Shown: piece by piece, positions 36,108-38,580 of the stretch
How the letters are laid out: each line of letters begins with the position of its first letter
Numbering within the stretch: the stretch's first letter is position 1
Source: Faecalimonas sp.
Lineage (GTDB): Bacteria > Bacillota > Clostridia > Lachnospirales > Lachnospiraceae
Direction of reading: 5' to 3'
NCBI GenBank assembly: GCA_029264305.1
Contig: JARICA010000003.1
Location: 1 to 38,580 of the forward strand
DNA: 38,580 bases
The notes under the pieces: model-generated
What the model was told of the DNA's origin: nothing
What the model saw: the letters and a program-made list of their open reading frames with translations, nothing else
Databases searched by the model: none
Translations under genes and position numbers: made by a program

Positions 36108-36953
36108 ATGATACGCACGATAAATGTAAATGAAATTACAGAACAAATTAAAGAAATGTGTATAGAAGCAAATCACTTTTTATCACCAGATATGGTTTGT
36201 GCAATGGAAAAAGCGAAAAATACGGAATGTTCACCTTTAGGAAAGCAGATTTTAGAACAATTACAGGAAAACTTAAAAATAGCAGGTGAAGAAATGATTC
36301 CCATTTGTCAAGATACTGGAATGGCAGTTATTTTTTTAGAGATAGGACAAGATGTTCATTTTGTTGGAGGACAATTAGAAGATGCGGTCAATGAAGGTGT
36401 TCGTCAAGGATACATAAACGGATTTTTAAGAAAATCAGTTGTGAATGATCCTATTATCCGTGAAAATACAAAAGACAATACACCTGCAGTTATTTATTCT
36501 AAAATTGTGGGAGGAAATAAGGTAAAGATAAAAGTAGCTCCCAAAGGCTTTGGAAGTGAAAATATGAGTCGTGTATTTATGCTTAAACCAGCAGATGGGT
36601 TAGAAGGAGTAAAAAATGCTATATTAACTGCAGTAAAAGACGCAGGTCCAAATGCCTGTCCTCCAATGGTTGTTGGCGTTGGTATAGGAGGTACATTCGA
36701 AAAGTGTGCAGTAATGGCAAAGGAGGCACTTACGAGAGAAGTGGGAGTTCATTCTGAAATTCCATATGTAAAAGAGTTGGAAGAAGAATTGCTTGAAAAG
36801 ATTAATCAGCTTGGGATAGGACCAGGAGGGCTTGGTGGAACATCTACAGCACTTGGGGTTCATATTAATACATATCCAACTCATATTGCAGGATTACCAG
36901 TAGCCGTAAATATTTGCTGCCATGTGAATAGGCATATTATTCGGGAGGTATAA
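36108..36953 (+). CDS. Class I fumarate hydratase, alpha subunit (or related tartrate dehydratase)
   Basis: A 281-residue iron-sulfur hydro-lyase subunit. With the next gene it interconverts fumarate and L-malate. Cluster cysteines are probably Cys67 (IPICQDTGMA), Cys184 (GPNACPPMVVGVGIGG) and Cys271 (VNICCHVNRH). GIGPGGLGGTSTALGVHI is also typical. In this group the E. coli fumarase A is split into alpha and beta chains. Tartrate dehydratase TtdA looks alike and cannot be excluded without phylogeny. A possible promoter is the extended -10 TGCTATGAT at 36064-36072. AGGAG lies upstream of the ATG. An oxygen-labile cluster fits an anaerobe. Confidence 0.92.
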   Translation: MIRTINVNEITEQIKEMCIEANHFLSPDMVCAMEKAKNTECSPLGKQILEQLQENLKIAGEEMIPICQDTGMAVIFLEIGQDVHFVGGQLEDAVNEGVRQGYINGFLRKSVVNDPIIRENTKDNTPAVIYSKIVGGNKVKIKVAPKGFGSENMSRVFMLKPADGLEGVKNAILTAVKDAGPNACPPMVVGVGIGGTFEKCAVMAKEALTREVGVHSEIPYVKELEEELLEKINQLGIGPGGLGGTSTALGVHINTYPTHIAGLPVAVNICCHVNRHIIREV

Positions 36954-36955
36954 TA

Positions 36956-37507
36956 ATGAAAAAACAAATACATATACCAATTCAAAAAGAAATGATTCAA
37001 GAACTAAAAGCAGGGGATTATATTTATTTAACAGGAGAAATTTACACGGCTAGAGATGCTGCACATAAAAGAATGAATGAAACTTTAGATAAAAATGAAA
37101 AATTACCAATAGAGATAGAAAATAAAATTATTTATTATATGGGGCCATCTCCAGCAAGAGAAGGAAAAGTAATTGGCTCAGCAGGCCCTACAACTGCGAG
37201 TAGAATGGACAAATATGCTCCAAGATTGATGGATTTAGGATTATCCGGAATGATTGGTAAAGGAAAAAGAAGTCAAGAAGTAATAAATTCAATTATAAGA
37301 AATAAAGGTATATATTTTGCAGCGGTAGGTGGAGCAGGAGCCTTATTATCGAAATGTATAAAAAAATCTGAAGTGGTTGCATATGATGATTTAGGGACAG
37401 AGGCAATTAGAAAATTAGAAGTTAAAGATTTTCCTGTTATAGTTGTGATTGATAGTCAGGGAAATAATTTATATGAAACAGCAATAGAAAAATATAAAGA
37501 AGGGTAA
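36956..37507 (+). CDS. Class I fumarate hydratase, beta subunit
   Basis: A 183-residue partner of the preceding subunit, corresponding to the C-terminal part of fumarase A. Signatures are YLTGEIYTARDAAHKRM, IIYYMGPSPAREGKVIGSAGPTTASRMD, MIGKGKRS and YFAAVGGAGALLSKCIK. It starts two bases after the alpha stop with GGGAGG in place, so the subunits are made together. Confidence 0.94.
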   Translation: MKKQIHIPIQKEMIQELKAGDYIYLTGEIYTARDAAHKRMNETLDKNEKLPIEIENKIIYYMGPSPAREGKVIGSAGPTTASRMDKYAPRLMDLGLSGMIGKGKRSQEVINSIIRNKGIYFAAVGGAGALLSKCIKKSEVVAYDDLGTEAIRKLEVKDFPVIVVIDSQGNNLYETAIEKYKEG

Positions 37508-37512
37508 ATAAA

Positions 37513-38223
37513 ATGAAAAGAATTCTATTAATGGTATTTAGAAATATTATTTTTGTTCCATATATGTGGTGTAAGCTTTGTTATTACGCTTCACATGTAG
37601 ACAAGTACTCAGAACAGAAAAGATATGATTTATTAAGATATATTGTCTTTCGTGCGAACAAAGGTGGAAATGTGCATATTGATGTATATGGAAAAGAAAA
37701 TATTCCAAAAGAAAACGGATTTATATTTTATCCGAATCATCAAGGAATGTATGATGTACTTGCTATTGTAGAAGGATGTACAGTTCCTTTTTCTGTTGTA
37801 GCTAAAAAAGAAGTAGAAAATGTTCAATTTCTAAAACAGGTATTTGCATGTATGAAAGCATATTTAATTGACAGAAATGATGTGAGACAATCTATGCGAG
37901 TAATTACTTCAGTATCTAAAGAAGTGGAGATGGGACGTAATTATTTGATTTTTGCAGAAGGAACTCGTTCAAAATTAGGAAATAAGTTATTAGATTTTAA
38001 AGGAGGAAGTTTTAAAGCAGCAACAAAAGCAAAATGTCCAATTGTACCAGTTGCTCTTGTAAATTCTTTCAAGCCATTTGATACAAATTCAATAAAAAGG
38101 GTCAATGTGGAAGTACACTTTTTACAACCTATTTTATATGAAGAATATAAAGAAATGAAAACAACTGAGATTGCAAATGAAGTAAAAAAGCGTATTGCAG
38201 AAGTAGTTGAGCGGGAAGAATAA
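37513..38223 (+). CDS. 1-acyl-glycerol-3-phosphate acyltransferase (PlsC type)
   Basis: A 236-residue membrane-associated acyltransferase of phospholipid synthesis, probably making phosphatidic acid from lysophosphatidic acid. The catalytic HX4D motif is His76-Asp81 in NHQGMYDVL; glycerol-phosphate binding FAEGTRSK is at residues 148-154; CPIVPVALVNS is the fourth block. A hydrophobic N-terminal stretch (MKRILLMVFRNIIFVPYMW) fits membrane contact. It follows the fumarase beta gene after five bases, probably in the same transcript. No partner genes of lipid synthesis are seen, so precise acceptor is not proven. Confidence 0.9.
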   Translation: MKRILLMVFRNIIFVPYMWCKLCYYASHVDKYSEQKRYDLLRYIVFRANKGGNVHIDVYGKENIPKENGFIFYPNHQGMYDVLAIVEGCTVPFSVVAKKEVENVQFLKQVFACMKAYLIDRNDVRQSMRVITSVSKEVEMGRNYLIFAEGTRSKLGNKLLDFKGGSFKAATKAKCPIVPVALVNSFKPFDTNSIKRVNVEVHFLQPILYEEYKEMKTTEIANEVKKRIAEVVEREE

Positions 38224-38249
38224 AATATAAATAAAAATGTAAAAAAATA

Positions 38250-38278
38250 TTGACAAGTTATAAAACCTCTAGTATAAT
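38250..38278 (+). promoter_or_regulatory. Consensus promoter of tRNA-Ser
   Basis: TTGACA (38250-38255), 17-base spacer, TATAAT (38273-38278): a perfect sigma-A promoter. The mature tRNA starts 50 bases after the -10. Confidence 0.9.
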
Positions 38279-38327
38279 AAATCATGCACTGTGAACGACA
38301 GGTGCTATCATATTGAAAAAAACTTCA

Positions 38328-38415
38328 GGAGAAATACTCAAGAGGCTGAAGAGGTGCCCCTGCTAAGGGTATAGGTCGGGTAACCGGCGCGAGGGTTCAA
38401 ATCCCTCTTTCTCCG
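38328..38415 (+). tRNA. tRNA-Ser (anticodon GCT), CCA not encoded
   Basis: An 88-base type II tRNA. Acceptor GGAGAAA/TTTCTCC with discriminator G; D-arm CTC...GAG; anticodon stem TGCCC/GGGTA with loop CTGCTAA; a long variable arm (about TAGGTCGGGTAACCGGCGC); T-arm GAGGG/CCCTC with TTCAAAT. Bases after the discriminator are CTT, so CCA must be added by enzyme. It decodes AGC and AGU. Confidence 0.95.
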
Positions 38416-38463
38416 CTTTTGAAATGACTAAAAAATAAATTTCAAAAAAATGAAAAAAAGTTG

Positions 38464-38492
38464 TTGACAAAGAGAAAAAGATATGATATTAT
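38464..38492 (+). promoter_or_regulatory. Strong promoter, probably of an rRNA operon
   Basis: TTGACA (38464-38469), 17-base spacer, TATTAT (38487-38492), overlapped by TATAAT at 38490-38495. This is a near-consensus promoter in a very A/T-rich setting, as in rRNA promoters of Firmicutes. Confidence 0.8.
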
Positions 38493-38580
38493 AATATGGC
38501 TGTCGCAAGAGAGCGAACAAGAAACAGAACATTGATAATTAAACAATAGACAACAAACCTGAAAATTTCTAAGAGAAATA
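38493..38580 (+). other. Probable 16S rRNA operon leader (runs past the window)
   Basis: After the strong promoter comes a leader with GAACATTGATAATTAAACA and CAACAAACCTGAAAATTTC, phrases typical of the region before 16S rRNA in Lachnospiraceae as I remember it. No mature 16S sequence is reached. No coding frame is present. Confidence 0.6.

Noticed and set aside
36108-37507. L(+)-tartrate dehydratase TtdAB as first choice
   Set aside because: Sequence signatures are shared with split class I fumarase, which is the commoner enzyme in Clostridia; kept only as an alternative.

Overview
The window is a low-GC Firmicutes chromosome centred on the replication origin. The gene order rpmH-oriC-dnaA-dnaN-rlbA-recF-gyrB-gyrA, the DUF3881 and DUF4446 genes around serS, and the codon and promoter style point to a gut-type Clostridia of the family Lachnospiraceae. 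The genus cannot be fixed by eye. Replication polarity is clear: nearly all genes left of about 15.6 kb lie on the minus strand and nearly all to the right on the plus strand, so transcription runs away from oriC.

Left edge (1-2.9 kb): what looks like one end of an integrative element. It carries its own parA-parB pair, a promoter with an inverted-repeat operator, a small accessory gene, a cluster of short TTAGCA repeats, and it stops at the 3' end of a tRNA-Arg(CCT) gene. No integrase is inside the window. Next (3.2-7.6 kb) is the minus-strand operon soj(parA)-spo0J(parB)-DUF4446-serS-DUF3881. Two perfect parS sites lie upstream of soj, and a divergent alpha/beta hydrolase gene sits beyond them. 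From 8.8 to 15.6 kb comes the classic oriC-left cluster rpmH-rnpA-yidD-yidC-jag-mnmE-mnmG-rsmG, broken by an intrinsic terminator after jag.

Origin (15.6-17.5 kb): DnaA boxes lie on both sides of dnaA, as in bipartite Firmicutes origins. dnaN, rlbA, recF, gyrB and gyrA follow.

Right of gyrA (24.5-31.3 kb) five genes overlap by 13-20 bases each: an amidohydrolase, an EamA-type permease, a YesN-type response regulator, a LytS/YesM-type sensor kinase and a lipoprotein sugar-binding protein. The last three form a probable three-component sugar sensor. It lies directly upstream of mglBAC, a galactose/glucose ABC importer with a small membrane protein appended. The mglB promoter has a good extended -10 but no -35. 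Upstream of it is an 11-base direct repeat spaced exactly 21 bases, which is what an AraC-family activator site should look like.

Far right: a C-GCAxxG-C-C family protein on the minus strand, a two-subunit class I fumarate hydratase, a PlsC-type acyltransferase, tRNA-Ser(GCT) with a near-consensus promoter, and the promoter and leader of what is probably a ribosomal RNA operon that begins beyond the window. I found no CRISPR array, insertion sequence, prophage, defence island or evidently new multi-gene system. The most unusual material is the element end at 1-2.9 kb and the sugar-sensing cluster.
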